Origin: Muribaculaceae bacterium | GTDB lineage: Bacteria > Bacteroidota > Bacteroidia > Bacteroidales > Muribaculaceae | DNA length: 5,708 bases | NCBI GenBank assembly: GCA_022511505.1 | Contig: JAFLTK010000071.1 | Span: 1-5,708 of the forward strand | Direction: 5' to 3' | Shown: one piece after another, positions 5,443 through 5,708 of the stretch | Layout of the letters: every line of letters begins with the position of its first letter | How positions within the stretch are numbered: position 1 is the stretch's first letter | Notes under the pieces: generated by a model | What the model saw: the letters and a program-made list of their open reading frames with translations, nothing else | Database searches by the model: none | Told to the model about the DNA's origin: nothing | Translations under genes and position numbers: made by a program

Positions 5443-5708
5443 TCCAGGCGCATAAAAAAGCGCAGAACTCGCAAACTTGCTCGTCCTACAACCTCCGGAT
5501 ATCTGGCTTAACCGTTACATCTTAGAACGAGCAACGGGAGCCTACGCTATGATATCATGTTTCTCGAGAATACAAAAATCCTCGAGAACTATATATCAAC
5601 GTTGGCATCTGCCGCCGCGACATTCTTGAAGATGTAGAAACTGCCAGATTTCTGAGATTGTCAAGAATCAGCGTAGCAAACGCTTATAAAAATAAAAAAG
5701 TGTTGGAA
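5443..5708. other. Gene-free stretch upstream of the envelope operon, rich in short palindromes
   Basis: I see no supportable gene here. The operon promoter should lie in this stretch, but the best minus-strand -7 candidate (CAAGTTTGC, 5479-5471) has one mismatch to TAnnTTTG and no -33 partner. Structural elements include TTGCTCGT (5477-5484) with ACGAGCAA (5527-5534), CCGTT (5512-5516) with AACGG (5533-5537), the near-palindrome CCGGATATCTGG (5495-5506), and AGCGT (5670-5674) with ACGCT (5680-5684), the last followed by an A/T-rich run. A 52-codon plus-strand open frame (5553-5708) lacks a start codon and is not called. Confidence 0.5.
5549..5588. repeat. Cluster of perfect palindromes with a repeated CTCGAGAA
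   Basis: Two perfect 10-bp palindromes lie two bases apart: ATGATATCAT (5549-5558) and TTCTCGAGAA (5561-5570). The half CTCGAGAA of the second recurs at 5581-5588, 18 bases on, so the two copies fall on nearly the same face of the helix if the repeat is about 1.7 turns. Such spacing can mark a dimeric regulator site, but no regulator is known here and chance is possible. Confidence 0.45.

Noticed and set aside
5471..5479. Possible minus-strand -7 box CAAGTTTGC for the envelope operon
   Set aside because: One mismatch in the key TA and no TTTG at the required distance upstream.
5553..5708. Plus-strand frame of 52 open codons reaching the right edge
   Set aside because: It follows a TGA, has no ATG and no homology I recognise; an open run of this length is expected by chance among six frames. 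It could be revisited if the contig extends.

Overview
The window looks like chromosomal DNA from a Bacteroidales bacterium. The evidence is two strong matches to the Bacteroidota promoter element TAnnTTTGC, start codons preceded by A/T-rich sequence with no clear Shine-Dalgarno, and protein families typical of this order: an AspT/YidE-type transporter, Bacteroidota envelope proteins and a Bacteroidota-type lipoprotein. A gut Muribaculaceae-like genome is my guess from the moderate GC content and the protein style; the sequence does not prove it.

Layout. Positions 1-1014 (minus strand) hold the first 338 codons of a secreted protein. It has a long Pro/Thr/Ala/Arg-rich linker with degenerate tandem repeats and a C-terminal globular domain that runs off the left edge. 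Positions 1015-1336 are an A/T-rich divergent promoter region with a candidate promoter on each strand. The rightward transcript would have a long leader that can form a nested stem. Positions 1337-3016 and 3033-4163 (plus strand) form a two-gene operon with a 16-nt gap: an AspT/YidE-family transporter with two RCK_C domains, then a protein of the MetE-like (YxjG/YxjH) cobalamin-independent methionine synthase family. A perfect 22-bp hairpin at 4204-4255 separates this operon from a convergent minus-strand operon, made of a 224-residue envelope protein (4728-5402, upstream gene) and a 149-residue lipoprotein (4265-4714). Positions 5403-5708 contain no gene I can support but are rich in short palindromes.

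How the genes relate. The transporter and MetE-like protein are probably co-transcribed, which suggests a shared small substrate such as an amino acid or sulfur compound, but this is inference. The main surprise is the MetE-like protein. By alignment from memory, it has lost three of the four zinc ligands (HxC becomes RxY, Glu becomes Arg) and the homocysteine-binding Glu, while keeping the fold motifs and an intact frame. It may be a repurposed paralogue. The two minus-strand genes both encode exported proteins and probably act in the cell envelope; their function is unknown.
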